Positions 1 through 13,000 of a stretch of DNA of 41,269 nt are shown one piece after another (the stretch's first letter is position 1; each line of letters opens with the position of its first letter). The DNA comes from Plantago elongata. Lineage: Eukaryota; Streptophyta; Magnoliopsida; Lamiales; Plantaginaceae. Under the pieces are notes generated by a model. The model was not told the DNA's origin, made no database searches, and saw only the letters and a program-made list of their open reading frames with translations. The position numbers and the translations under genes are program-made. The DNA lies in NCBI GenBank assembly GCA_036897095.1, contig JAYMSP010000789.1, positions 1 through 41,269 of the forward strand, read 5' to 3'.

Positions 1-200
1 AGGGGCAATTTGATCAAGTTATAAATATTTTGTGTTGCATTAGTCGAAAACATGTTACTTTTAATAATGCCCGAATATTTTTTTAATTTATAGAAAAATT
101 CGATTTTCACAATAAAAATCGATCAATAACATTCAAATTATATATATTTAATTTAAAAGTAAATAATTATTTTAAAATTTAAATAAATAAATGTAGAATA

Positions 201-458
201 TACTTCCTCTGTTCCGATTTCATCTTTTTGCGTTGACTTTTTTCGGTCAACCATTTTCTTTAACCTTAAATTACTCTTAAATGACAATAGTTAAATATTT
301 AACAAAATTACATTATAATACCTTACATCTCAAATTTTTATTATATTGTCTTATTAAATTATTTACCTTTGTAGTTTAAGAGCAATTTACGATAGCGATT
401 GGCAATGGTTGATCCGAAAAAGTCAATGCAGGAAGATGAAATCGGGACGGCAGTAGTA
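201..458. mobile_element. Stowaway-like MITE (Tc1/mariner type)
   Basis: The left end reads TACTTCCTCTGTTCCGATTT. The reverse complement of the right end reads TACTACTGCCGTCCCGATTT. The similarity continues inward for about 50 bases on each side (both arms contain TTGACTTTTT and TCAACCA). Both ends are bounded by TA, the target duplication expected for Stowaway elements. At about 258 bp with no coding capacity it is a typical non-autonomous copy. Superfamily assignment rests on the CTCCCTCYGTCCC-like terminus. Confidence 0.85.
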
Positions 459-775
459 TTACATTTATAGAGAGCACCGATCTTTTTTACTCGTAGTACT
501 ATCAAAGTTACATTTAAAAACTATTATTATACATGTATATCATGCACAAATCAAGCATATTAACTAATTTGTATAGATAAAGTATTTATAATTGGAGAAA
601 ATTATAAAATTCATAGTTTTTTTATAATTATAATGAATATAATTTCTTTAAATTTATGTGACTAGATGTGCTATCAAAAGACACTACTAAAGTATAAGAT
701 TAACCGATGGAAACGAAAAGTGCAAATGGAGGTCCAGAAGAGAATCGGAAGTCATGAAGATGAAAGTGCGACTAC

Positions 776-1130
776 CTGAATTCAATTTGCGTCGTAGGGT
801 AGCGCTGATTTGCAAAGTAACAATCAACATCCTGTAGCTCTGTTGTTCTAGGAGCCCTGGCCTGGCTGCTTCTTAAAATTTTTCGCCTGAGGAATCAATT
901 AAATAGTAAAAGGGGAGAGCATTTGAGATACGAATTGAGACTAGATACAAAAATTAAAACGAAGTAAGGGATTTCCTTTGGTACCTTGAGATTTCATAGC
1001 TAGGAAATGTGGGAGTCAGATAATTCAGCATCAGTGGAGAAGGCGTCAGAAGCGAGGGCAAAAGGATAGAAGAACATTGTAGCAGTTCTTTTTTTTCTTT
1101 TTTTTGAAATTAATGTGGAAGCTGGTATTT
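776..1130 (-). other. possible minus-strand transcription unit (weak)
   Basis: This is a GC-richer island. On the minus strand it shows a TATA-like CATAAATACC near 1126, an ATG at 997 that opens only 18 codons, and an exon-like block 886-776. That block is bounded by a TCCTCAG acceptor and a CAG/GTAGTC donor and is open for 36 codons in one frame (ending CYFANQRYPTTQIEF). The short ATG exon does not join this frame with any donor I can see, so I do not propose a protein. It may be a non-coding transcript, an eroded gene or chance. Confidence 0.2.
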
Positions 1131-3063
1131 ATGTGGGTGGGAGAAGACGCAATGGTTTGCTCAAAGTGCCGTAGCGTATTTACGCGGAAGAGATACAGCG
1201 CGCCAGGTGGGAATGCGAGAGCGGAGTCGAACACCAAGAAAAATCAAACAAAAACCTGTGGGCTACTCCCCTCGAAGTCTAGGAAGTTCGTCCCGGAAAA
1301 TTACCGAACTTAGCATTGATTCAATTCATACAGCAGGCAATAGCCCATCCATTCACTGACTTAGATAACCCCCGTTGCCAATGTGGCCCTCACAGAAATT
1401 TACATTGAACAAAAGACCATTAGCTTTTGCAACCTGCAGTAATTGAAAGCTAAGAAATTAGCCAAGTAGTCACCATTGCACACTGTGGAGCAGCAGCGAA
1501 CAATCAGTCGTGAGTGAAGAGATGAGAAATTCCTAAAACGTTCTGGCCTGAGTCTTTTGTTATAAAAATGAATAAGTCAAATTACACTTTGTCATGACAT
1601 TAGAATACTTATTATATTATTTAATACCTATTGTATGTTTTAAGTTTAATTATTTTAAAATTGCATATTAAATTTATTTTAACACGTGAGAAGACAAATA
1701 TTCCACATATAATCAATAAATTGAAGTTCAAGTCACCTTCTAATCTTTAAAAAAAGGAAAAAGACAAGCTTAGTTCTAGTTCATGGAATTAGGAAAGGTA
1801 CTCCACCACCTCTTTCATATCTTTCGGCATCTTTTTCTAAATTTCCTGACTCCTTTTTCTAATATTTATTTATTTTTAGGATAATCAAATTATAATGATT
1901 AATTATAGTAATCTGTGTTTGCAGGCTTATGCTAGTTCACCTCCTTCCAATGGGCTGAATTATCTGTTAGCCTATACACTCGCTTTCCTAAATGGGCCAA
2001 TATTATAGAAGTCCATACTCACTCATGATCTTGAGATGGGCTAGTTCCTTAATTTCACATTCTCTCGGATTATTTTGTAATAAAATTTTATCACATTTAA
2101 AAGTTCAAACATGTAATACTTTAATATTTTATGCACTTATAATCAATTTCAACCTCTTTAAATATATCTTTTGAATAAAAATTTAATATATGACGGAGAT
2201 TTTCTCCGTGCAGATTCAAATTCAAGTGGGCATAAACCTAATGTTCTAATACCATAATAAAATTTCATCTCATATAACATATCAAACTTGCAGAAAGATG
2301 TGAAATCTAGTCATTTATAATAATATTTGAATATTTTGTATTGGAAGTTGCAACTTGCAACGTGAACTCAGGTGAAACATTTCAGTTTTAAGTTGGTAAT
2401 ATATTTTATCTTTAACTAATAAGTTGAGGTTCGAGTAACTTAAAACTGTTTCAAAGACAATGTACTGTATTGAAATGGAGCATTGTAACAGTCGTTGTGG
2501 TTTCCCTCAAAACATATCTGATGAATAGACATAACTGAGAGTCATCTTTCAGTCAATATGGGAGTACTTTACTTCCCTCTTTATAGCATTATCCTTAATC
2601 AAGAAGTCAATTATTAAGAGCTAGAATTTAATATTATTTGCCATGGAACCGACTTATACCATAGATTCCAAACTTTTACGAAATATTACTATGATATCTT
2701 GGACATCCATCGAGCAAATTTACTCGAAAGTAGGTCGTTACATATATTATGTACAAGCGAGTCACATTGAATCCAACTGAACCAATCTCAGATTCTCACG
2801 GAAGAAATAATATCCACTGCTTGATAGGCTTGTGATGCCACATGATCACATGGGAGAATCACAGTGCCTGTTGTCTGACTCTCTAAAAGATATATAATTG
2901 CTTGCCAGCAAGATCAAACCCCATTCATTCACTCATCTTATCATAAACATACCATGTAGGCCAATGTACTTGTAAATCATGTTCAGTTCTCTTCCTATTC
3001 TAAACTTTGTTTACAATTAACTTTTCAACTAACTTTTCAGTTTCATAATTATTTTTAATAAAC

Positions 3064-3205
3064 ACTATTTATGTAAACACACATATTTTCAAACAAGTTG
3101 ATTTGAGAAACTAACCAAATTAACATGTTAAAAAAACAGCTAATAACCAGTTACCAGCTACCTTTTCAGCTAATTTTACTAAACATAATCCTAAAATAAT
3201 AGATT
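3064..3205 (+). repeat. dispersed repeat, copy 1
   Basis: This segment resembles 25476-25642 in the same orientation. Both run: GTAAA, a TTTTCAAACAAG/TTTTTAAACAAG block, CAAATTAA, a run of A, AATCAGTTATC/AACCAGTTACC, CTTTTCAGCTAATTTT/CTTTTTAGTTAATTTT, then AAATGTAAT/AAACATAAT. By eye they are strongly diverged (roughly 70% alike). The family is unknown; an old MITE is plausible. No terminal repeats or target duplications were recognised. Confidence 0.5.
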
Positions 3206-3585
3206 TAATTTCAATAAGTGATGCCTTTGATTGATTTGCCTGTATTATATATAACTACTTATGAGCTTTAACATTTCAATAGTTTATTCAGGTAGCATTG
3301 TTCAACCCGAGTTGATAAACTCAATTTAAGTTGGAAGACATCAATTGGACACCCGTTTCTGCGAGATAAGAATGAGTTAGTCGTGCATTGCAAACACGAT
3401 TTGAAAGCATAGATTTAGAATTTGGTCTGTGCAAGACAGTGCAGGTGTATCTACATCACCAGCAAAGTCCTACTAAAATGGAATATGCTTCGTCCACCAC
3501 GTTGCCAAATTATTCGCAGCTACACGTAATATTAAAATTTGACTATTCGACCCACCCCAACATCTATAACTCCGCCAAAACTGCA

Positions 3586-3594
3586 ATATATATA
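3586..3594 (+). promoter_or_regulatory. TATA box of the ACBP gene
   Basis: TATATATA lies about 80 bases upstream of the ACBP start codon. That places transcription initiation near 3615-3625 and gives a 5' leader of about 50 bases (A/C-rich, ending CAATAGAAGAAAC before the ATG). Confidence 0.6.
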
Positions 3595-3671
3595 CCCACA
3601 AAAAGCTCACACTGAACAAGTAGCTAACAAATCAGATCACAAAATTCACGCCACAAACCAATAGAAGAAAC

Positions 3672-4936
3672 ATGGCTTTGAAAGTAAGCGTCTTTTCAAT
3701 CGAATATTGTTCGCTGATTTTATCTCTATTGTTTGGAAATTGGAATGCTATTGTTTTTCTGATGAATTCAAGATCGTGTGTGAATTATTTAGATCTGTTT
3801 CCTGTGGTGTGTTATTTTGTTGCATACGGTATGGATTTTGAAAAAACTGCTGTAAAACTTCAGTCTTTCTAAGTGTTTCGATCGATTGAATTGTATGATT
3901 AGCTTGTTGAATTGTGCAAAGGGTTCTCGATTAGTTTGTCTTGATTTCTACAGTTTATGAGCGAACTGTGTTGGAGCTTAGAACATAGAATCCTGTTCAG
4001 TGTTTTTAATGAGGCATTGAAAGTAGGGCTTCAAAGTATACTAGGTTTCTTTTGATTTCGTAAATGGATTTCATAAACTATCAGTCGATCATATTGTTTT
4101 CATAATGGAAAACCTGCAAAAGGGAACTGAAATCCTTACCTCTTGAGCTAACAATTGTTCGTGAGAAATTCAAGGTTTGAGAATCTAATAATCTATAGAC
4201 TATAATGTTGTTTAATTTGTAAGTTGTCAATTCAAGGTTCATCGAGATTATAAATACGATTGCCTTGTGTTTTCAGATGCATCTTTTAGCAGCAGTTAGT
4301 ATTGTATCTCAATGCTATTTTCTATAGTTGTGGTTGGAATGTGTTTCACTGATTGATTGATGCGAGATTTTGTGCCATTCGAATATCGAGTATACATATT
4401 TGTAGGATTGCATGAACTTTTAAACTGATTGACATATGATTCTGTTGAATGCACTTAGTTATAAATCGTACTCTGGGTGCAGGAAGAATTTGAGGAGCAT
4501 GCCGAGAAAGCCAAGACCTTGCCAGAGAGCACCAGCAACGAGAACAAGCTCATCCTTTATGGCCTTTACAAGCAAGCCACCTGTGGAAATGTCAACACAA
4601 GTCAGTATAGATTTACTATTTCCTAGTAGTTGTTGTATTCTCGACTACTCTCTAGTTCTACTTGACTGAGATTTATATGGTGTCGTTTTTGCAGGCCGCC
4701 CTGGTATATTTAACATGAGGGACAGAGCAAAGTGGGATGCATGGAAGGCTGTTGAGGGTATTCACTCATCATTCGTTTTTACACTTTTCTACGTTTCTGG
4801 CATTGCGTAGTTAGTTGAACTTCATTCTCATCACATTCTTTGCCAACTTTTTGCAGGAAAAACCGAGGAGGAAGCTATGGGTGATTACATCACGAAGGTG
4901 AAGCAGTTGCTTGAGGAAGCTGCTGCATCCTGTTAA
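3672..4936 (+). CDS. ACBP6: small cytosolic acyl-CoA-binding protein (ACBP6 type)
   Basis: This encodes a 10-kDa acyl-CoA-binding protein, a soluble carrier that binds long-chain acyl-CoA esters (and phosphatidylcholine in the Arabidopsis homologue) and protects and shuttles them in the cytosol. It has four exons: 3672-3683, 4483-4600, 4695-4757 and 4857-4936, giving 90 residues, the usual family length. All introns are GT-AG; the first is 0.8 kb, so exon 1 encodes only MALK. The ACB signature is intact: YGLYKQA at residues 30-36 and AKWDAW at 55-60, with the ligand-contacting Tyr/Lys/Trp positions present. The C-terminus, KVKQLLEEAAASC, resembles Arabidopsis ACBP6. There is no targeting peptide, ankyrin or kelch region, which excludes the larger ACBP classes. 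It converges with the formin gene downstream. Confidence 0.95.
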
Positions 4937-5722
4937 TTACTTAAATTAAGCACTCTGTCTTGAAATTCTTCTTTGTTGTGAGACAATGTGACTCCATAGG
5001 TTCTGAATGTGGTGATTATGTTTGTGTTTTCCGTGTGTAATGTCTTGAACTGAATGTTATTGTCTACTTTGTTGTTAAACAATGATCGAGTGCCAGAACT
5101 TATTATGTCTGCGTCAATTGGTAATCCTAGTCTCTTTGGGTCAATTACAGATTTAGAACACTTATTTCAGACCATTTCCCCATGATTCGTACACAATAGT
5201 ATCTTAAAGAATTAACATTTGAAAAAAATGAGACAAAATATGAAATTGAACATCTCCAGTTCAATTCTGTCAATGGATTTTTACATTAAATTTCAGTCAG
5301 GAATTTGGACTCCCGAGAAGTTGAATACATAACCGAAAGCTCCAGCATAACTGAAAGATCCAGCTGAGAAAGTATACATATGTACCATGATTGAGCTATA
5401 CTCTGCCTAGCCATTTAAATGGCTAGTTTAATACAAAATTTCGAATGCTCGTAGATATAGTTCATCACCATTTCAACAGCCGAGCTACTGTATGTCTGTG
5501 TGCATGATGATATATGTACGAGCTATACATCTTTAAAGAGGGCCGAGTTGCAGTCGCCGAGTCAGTAGAGATGTGACTCATGGTTGATCTGTTGGACGCC
5601 TGAATATTATTCTGTTTATCAGATATCCAGTGGCTGGGCGTGATACTATGATATGCCAGAATTGGCCTGCAAGAGTACAGTCTTCTCTGCTGATCTCCAA
5701 GCCTGAGTGCAATTGATTGAGC
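4937..5722. other. convergent 3' untranslated region between ACBP and formin
   Basis: This 0.8-kb space separates the ACBP stop from the formin stop on the opposite strand. It should contain the 3' UTRs and polyadenylation signals of both genes. No ORF of note is present. A perfect 20-base palindrome lies at 5407-5426. Confidence 0.6.
5407..5426. repeat. perfect 20-bp palindrome
   Basis: CTAGCCATTTAAATGGCTAG equals its own reverse complement over all 20 bases. It lies between two convergent genes, probably within or just beyond the formin 3' UTR. No function is known to me. Confidence 0.8.
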
Positions 5723-6987
5723 TTACTTCTGACTACGAGAACTAAGTTTTGCACGAAGAGCATCAAGACCTTCGCTCCTTGCTGGAGAATTAGCTACCGC
5801 TTGTTCCTTAAGAGCTTCCTTTTCCAACTTTTTCTTTTCCACTTCAGCCTGCTGTTCATTTTCGTCACGTGCCTTGTTAAACATCTTAGTGAAGACTGCT
5901 AAAACTTGAATCACTGCACAAGGAGACCGACTTTGAGAAACATGAAAACTGCTTGATTAAAACATGTATATAGTCATTTTTGCCAGTTTTTGGTAAGTCG
6001 TTTATGGACAATTGTTGAGTCACGAGGTACAGGATAAGAGAAAACATCTAGTGCATCCTAATTGAAGAACAGAAAGACCACTAAATTTCACTTAACCTTG
6101 CTCAAAGGGGCATCTTAATGGATCTTCACCAAAATAGTGTGATAGAGAATCAGCACTTCTTCCCTGCATATTGCATTAAATATGAAGCATTGGAATTATC
6201 AACGCATACCAAACAAGAGAACAGCTTGTACAGAAGCTACAGCAAGATCGCTGAAACTTACCACTTCGGAGTACAGGGTAGTAAGGGACCTCACTTCAGC
6301 CTCAGCAGTGTCAAGGAAGCCCTTTAAGACCTGTAAAAAGGAAGCCCTTTCAGCAATAAATTAAAACCACCATTCCATTGGCTTACTCAGAAACCAAGTT
6401 AAAATTGTCCAACTTTTCTTTGAAACCCAGTGCAGACTGAAATCTCATTCAGATCAGTGAAGTTGTTAGTGCCAGCAGAGTGGATTATTTAATCACTAGA
6501 TAATTCTCCAGAGTACAGAAAGCTTCAGTTTATAACTGGAACTGGAAGTCAGAGACAAAACCAGAGCCATGGTGAAAAGTATTTCAAAACTTCCAAACCA
6601 AATCATTCATCTTTCACCAGTGGAGCAGGCTGAGCCACAAATTAGGGGTGTTCAGAAGCACAAAGTTATTTAAGTCAGGAACTTTAAGGTTGAGAAAACA
6701 AATTAAAAATTCAAGAAAAAAGTCACATCTTTCTTCTGCTGATGTCGTATAAAAAGATAACTTCTCCATTTAGTAATTACATCACATACTTTACGCATGG
6801 ATAAAGAGGAAGATGTGATTTTCTTGGTATTACCCATTTTTTTTGTTTTTAAAATAGAATGGAGACTAACTGATATAGACTTGTATATGACTCTCTCAAG
6901 GTAAGGGACAAACTGAGTAACTCAGGTCTCTTGGGTATAGAATTACCAATTTAATGCAGACCAACTGCAGAACACCTTTTTTTCTGT

Positions 6988-7049
<62 letters not shown>

Positions 7050-10000
7050 GCACACAAATACCAAAGGTAAGAGGTTTGAATCTTTCACTTCCTATAGCAA
7101 ACTAAAGCTCATAATCATTTGAGTTGTCCCATTGAAGACTTCCAAGACCAAGAGGGATAATCCCAAAATTGTAATTCACAAAAGACAAGGAAGAAGCTTC
7201 AAACATCAACTACCATAAACAATCTCCATAAAACTAACTAAGCAGCATTCAAGTGCAAGTTATAGCAAGTAAACTTCATTCTGGATTCTCACGTATTTCT
7301 ATTTAATTTTGCATCAAATGTATATGCTTGTTTAACAGAATCAGGTAATCGTTTTTCATTGCATGTGAATGGGCTTGGTTTGAAATATAAGTCAAGATAT
7401 TACTCAGAGTTCAGCACAAAGACCCCATACCATGAAGAAAGGGAATGCTGGAATATCACTACTTCCTTACCTTGCGAAAGCCCAAGGATACAGCACCGTC
7501 GTTCTCACAAGAAGCGAGTTCCTGCTCTACCTTCTCCAGGCCTTTACTAACTGCTTGCATTTCCTCAGCCAAAGACTTTAGTTGTATCTAAAGAAGCCAC
7601 AGTACCAGGCGACAAACAAAATTAATTACTGTTTTCAACAGCAGATCTGGTAAATGTGATATTCAAATGTTAGACAAACCTTGGAGGCTGGCTCCAAATG
7701 CATAAGATCCTTGCTAAAATCTAGTAACTCGGGCATTTTCTCGGAGAGAATCTGACAGTAAAAAGGAGACAAAAGACTAAGATCACAAAACAGAAACCAA
7801 AGTAGATAATACACCATTACATTGGATTTTAGAAGAAACCCACAACCATTGCCTTCATTGAATGCCACAGCAGAAAGATTAAGAAAAAAAATATTATGTG
7901 TAGTTTTCCTGCAGATAAGACTCAGTACAATCGGCCTCTTATATAATAATTATATAAAATTCTTATCCTGAAAGTATGTCAAGTGTGGTTTACGAGTCAA
8001 TGACACCCCTATTAACATCCAGAAACTAACTGGACAAATTCAAAATAACCATTTGGAAGACATGTGGCACAAGAGAGTGCTTTCTGGAGAATTTCTAGAA
8101 AAAAATTGTAATCATTTCACTTATAATCACACTACCAAACAATGTTTGGATGAGGATCACCACGCCCCTATGAGACACTGCAATACAAATCACACATTTA
8201 AGGTACGGCCAAGCCAATAAATTATGGGGCTAGACAACATTATCAATCATTATACACCAACAACTCAACTCCCATACCACCAATTCGGTTTAGGAATTTT
8301 AACTCTAACCCTAAGATGTCATATAAATCAAAATCATAACATGCGTCTTTGTGTTTGTTTGGAAAAATGACCCAAAAATGTTACATCACTCCAACCTATA
8401 TGATTGCCCATATAGATTTACTTAAAAATAAAGAACATCCTAACATCTTATTCTTAATTTGATACAGAAGTACCCATTAAAGAATCAAGAATGATAACAC
8501 ACAAATATTTACTCTACCTTACAAAGGTAATGCATTAATGTCATTTTGTTGTTTCTTGCACGAGTATCGGAAAGCTTAAGAAGACTATCCAACTTAAATC
8601 CCACAGCAGATCCTGGATTAGAAGTTGTTCAATATCAATACAAGGTGAAAACCGTACAATTAAAATATAAACCCTCTTAAATAATACTCCTTCCGTCCCA
8701 GATTCAACTTCCTACGGTCCCAGGGACAAGTTTTAAGAGAAAAGTGAATAAAGTAGGAGAGATTGTGAATACAGTATGAAAGAGGTTGAATAAAGTAGGA
8801 GATATGTTTTCAATTTAAGGAATGGGAAGTTGAAATTGGGACGTACCAAAACGAAATGTGGGAAGTGTGGGGCGGAGGGAGTATATTTATGGAAGGTAAT
8901 ATAATAGCAAATGATATAGGGCAAGTTCCTCAAGACAGATAAATACCTCGTGCAGTGCCCTGATTTAATGCATTTCCTAACGTAAGAATCGTCTGCATGA
9001 TTTGACGCAATTTGAGGGATTCCTTCACCTGCCACCAATCATAAACAGAAAATATAGTTCACAGTTAACTAAGACGTGAAACTATTAAAAGAATATCGAC
9101 AATACCTCTCTGGCAGCATCACTAATTGTGTGCAGGTTTTTTTTCAAGTCTTCAACCTACAGAATCAAAAAGCTCCCAAGTAAAAGTTAATGATCAAGAA
9201 AAGATGTTAGATTAGTCGTGCTTGGAGTATCAAGGTACATACCTGGCTCTTAAAAGTAATTGTAAAGGCGAATACTCGTAATTTGGATTCTACTCGTGGT
9301 ACTTTCATTAGTTCCAGGAAAAACTGAAATAAATAGTTGCATAGATGATGAGTAATTATTAATAAAATTAAGAGCATGCAGTTTCTCCACTAGTGAACAG
9401 ATATTCATGCAACCTGCTCGCATTTGCCAAGCATCTCTTTGTCTCCATTGTAATTCTGTAAAGAAAGCATACTTAATGAGGATGATCAATTTTAGGATTC
9501 AACACTGATGAAGTTTTATGACACTAATTAAACAAAAGAAGAACAAAGGACACACCTTCAGAGTCTCCATTTCTTCTTTAGTGGGGCAAAATTTTATAAG
9601 ATTCTCCACTTGATCAATATCCAAAGTAGAAGAATCCAAGGCGAGGATGGCTTTCTAAACAAAGATATCAATAAAGTATCAAGATGTTGTGGAGCACAGT
9701 ATCAGTTGACGGGGTAATGATGTCACTAATCAAATAGATTTGGTAAAAGGAATGATTTTTACACCTACTTATTCAGACAGAGCTGTATATACATGAAGGG
9801 AATTTTCATTTCTGGCTACAAGAGAATTCTGGGCTACAAGTGACTATACAACATCATTATCGTTCAACTAAATATATATAATCACAAGACAAGAAAAAAC
9901 TTCCCACCATGCAGCTCAGAAATATGACAAAGAAAGAAAGAAAAGGAAAAAAAAACCCAGACTCATTACAGACATCAGGTGTTTTGTGCCTTTCTTGAGT

Positions 10001-13000
10001 TTGGAGTAAAGAGCTGTTGAAACATCTAAGTATCTCAAAAAAATGTCACATGAAAGTTTCTCGATTTAACATGTATGTTTTTGCCTCTTGGAGTAGAAAC
10101 GAATGCCAATATAAACGTGCAAATGACCCGAGCTTTAGGAGTAGGTTAACAGAAGATGAATAAATTAATACTCCATTCAGTATAAAGTAACTGCACATGT
10201 ACCACCTCACCCCGACTGGTAAAAAAAGAAAAAGAAAGAGTACAGGTGCGGATAAAAATGAAGGACAGAACTTACAAGCATGTCTGGCAGAGGAATCTTA
10301 ACTTTAGTGAGCATAATTTCACAATTGTATGCCCTACGCAAATCAACCTGTTCAGCAGACAAATGAAGATCTATATTATCATTATGATACAGACCTTAAA
10401 TATTGGAGATGTAGAAAAGGTGTAATAAAAAATCAAGAATCGTTTTACACGATAAATATACCATGACACAGGAAACATCAAATATCTATTTTATCCAGAA
10501 ATCCGAATAAATCTCACTCATAGACATGCAAGTATGTATTTTTTCATGTATTATGCTTTAAGTAACTAAATTTACCTAACCATTACATTGTTGCATGAAT
10601 TCATGCAAGAATGTATTTATAATTGATCTGTCACAGCCATGTCAACAGGTTGAAGCAGCTGTGAAGGAACTAAAAGGATATTACTACAAATCATCTGATT
10701 TAACAGTTTGATGTTCAACAAGCAACCTCTTGTTTGGAAACACAATTGAATCTTCTGTCGTACAAATAAACTCTACTATACCGCATTCCCAAGTCGCATC
10801 TTGATACTCATTCTAAAATCAGTTATGTGAACTTTTACGTAAAGCATAGTGCGTGACGAATTACGATTAGGCCGCAAATGAGATTTCCTAGATTGGGGAA
10901 ATTGTTTGATTAAATGAAAACAAATATTGCCCAACAATGTACTTTATCATCTGAGATTCTAAACACATATATGAGGACCCTTAGCAGCTTATAACTTGAA
11001 AACGACGCAAAAACAGACTGAAAAAAAGCTATTCAGTACTCCAATTTTTTTTTGTAACTGCTATATCATGGTACAGAACAACATTTCACATATCATGCAC
11101 GAAACAGAACAAAATAGTCTCTCCAAGTTTTACTTTAGCAAGTCTAACATGCAGACAAAAAAAGCAGGATATACTAAAACAAGCAATAAGATCTATAACA
11201 CTTGCCAATTGAATTTTTTCTGGCTTGGGAATTTTTGAACCACGTGCCCCTCCACCTTTATTGGCACCATCTGTTGCAGACGCAACTGAAAAATAACTTG
11301 CAAGCTCTGACATATCAATTTCAGGAGCCCTGGAAACGGTTCAAGTGTAAGATAAGATGCTACTTAATGCAAGATGTTACTATTCGATAATTTACGCGCA
11401 CAAACACTTAAGAGAGCTCAAATATTTCCAAATGAACCTTGAATCCAATAAGGTTTTTAGGTTAACTTACCTTGATTGACTTTCCTGCTTCTGGGTATCA
11501 GCCCATACACTCCCTTGCATTATACGTGTGACTTTTATCCAATGTAGAGGCTTAAGTGGGGCTTTCTTCGGAGGGATTGAAGTAACATTAGAACCTCTAC
11601 CTTTTGCTGCTGACAATGATCTTCCTCTTCCAGCAGATTGAGGCGGAGGTGGCGGTGCATTCGCGCACTTTCCAACTGGGGGTGGAGGAGGAGGCGGTCC
11701 TGAACGAACCCCAGGTGCTGGTGGAGGAGTTGGTGCTAAATTACGGCCTGGTGGCGGCGGAGGTGGTGCAGGAGCTGAACTATGAATTGGAGGTGGTGGA
11801 GGAGCTGGTGCTGAACCACGAATAGGAGGTGGTGGCGGTGGAGCTGGTGCTGAACCACGACTAGGAGGTGGAGGCGGTAGAGCTGGGGCTGAACTACGAC
11901 TAGGAGGTGGTGGTGGTGGTGGTGGAGTTGGTGCTGAACCGCAACTTGAAGGTGGTGGAGGTGGTGGAGGAGGTGGTGCTGAACCACTACCAGGGATTGG
12001 GGAAGGGCCTGCCACACGTTCTGGAAGTGGTGGCAGCGGTGGAGGAGCTGGTGCTCCACAATTTGGAAGTGGAGGAGGTGGCGGAGGAGCTGGTGCTCCA
12101 CGGTTTGGAAGTGGAGGAGGTGGCGGAGGAGCTGGTGCTCCATGGTTTGGAAGCGGAGGAGGTGGCGGTATAGAACCACGACTTTGAGGTAGTGGTGGTG
12201 GTGGTGGAGGAGGAATTGGTACCGAACCAATCAAAGTAATTTCTGGGGCAGGTGGAGGGGGCGTTGGCAGAGGTGAACATGGTGATGGAGATGAGTAACT
12301 AAAACTAGAAGTAGATGGAGGTGGCTGTACAGGTGGAGGGTCTACTGAAGAGTTTATACAAGATGAAGTAGAAGGTTTTATACCTTTAGTGGGCAATGGA
12401 GGAGGCGGCGGAGGACCTTGGGAAACTAATAGAGGTAATGGTTCTAGAAGCTCTTTACTCGAACTGCAAGGAAGAGGGGGAGGAGGCGGAGGAGAAGGAG
12501 GTCCAGTTGCTTTATTGGAATTAATAGGAGTTGAGAGAATAGGAACATCATTACTTGAACTGTGAATTGGAACATAAAGAGATTGTTCTGGTGTACCATC
12601 CAGCACTTGCAGTCCTTTTGCAGCGTTACCACAGAACGGTGGAGGAGGAGGAGGAGGGGGTGGAGGTGATTTCATAGAAGTAACAGGTAGAGGAGGAAGT
12701 GGCGGCGGTGGTGGTGGGGATATATTACTAGGAAATGATGGAGATGGAGAAGGGACTGGCAGTGATGGACCTTTAATTGGACTAGTAGGAGCAGGACTCC
12801 CTTCCCCATAATTGACAAAAGGTAATTGAGAAGAATCATTACTAGCATGGAGTCCAGGGTAAGGAGGCAGGTCAGTGCTGATGTTGTGGAGCAGAGGAGA
12901 TGGAGGAAGTGCTGATGTTGATTGAGAGATTATATCAGAAACGGTGGAGATACCCAATGCAGTCTCTGCTAATGGTGAACTATCAGATGAAATTTCAACC

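Larger units (their letters stand above)
1..3585. other. AT-rich intergenic DNA left of ACBP
   Basis: No confident gene. The stretch is AT-rich with stop codons in all frames apart from short chance ORFs. It holds a Stowaway MITE (201-458), a GC-richer island at about 700-1550 that may be an unrecognised transcription unit on the minus strand, and a dispersed repeat copy (about 3064-3205). The remainder (460-690, 1560-3060, 3210-3580) shows nothing I can name; the last 200 bases should include the ACBP promoter. Confidence 0.6.

Noticed and set aside
1046..1313. Overlapping 60-70-codon frames on both strands near 1.1-1.3 kb
   Set aside because: The minus frame ends in a poly-Lys run from an A-tract and neither shows a domain; only the weak transcription-unit idea was kept.
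5723..5728. A splice-donor-like GTAAGC overlapping the formin stop codon (CAGAA/GTAAGC)
   Set aside because: Class II formin tails normally end near here and the TAA gives a natural C-terminus; no downstream exon in frame was found.
11604..12280. Several long open frames overlapping the formin FH1 exon (Val/Glu-rich on +, His/Leu- and Ser/Thr-rich on -)
   Set aside because: They are other-frame readings of the poly-proline repeat. Their residue bias follows directly from CCN repeats, and the PTEN-FH1-FH2 frame is continuous with the flanking exons.
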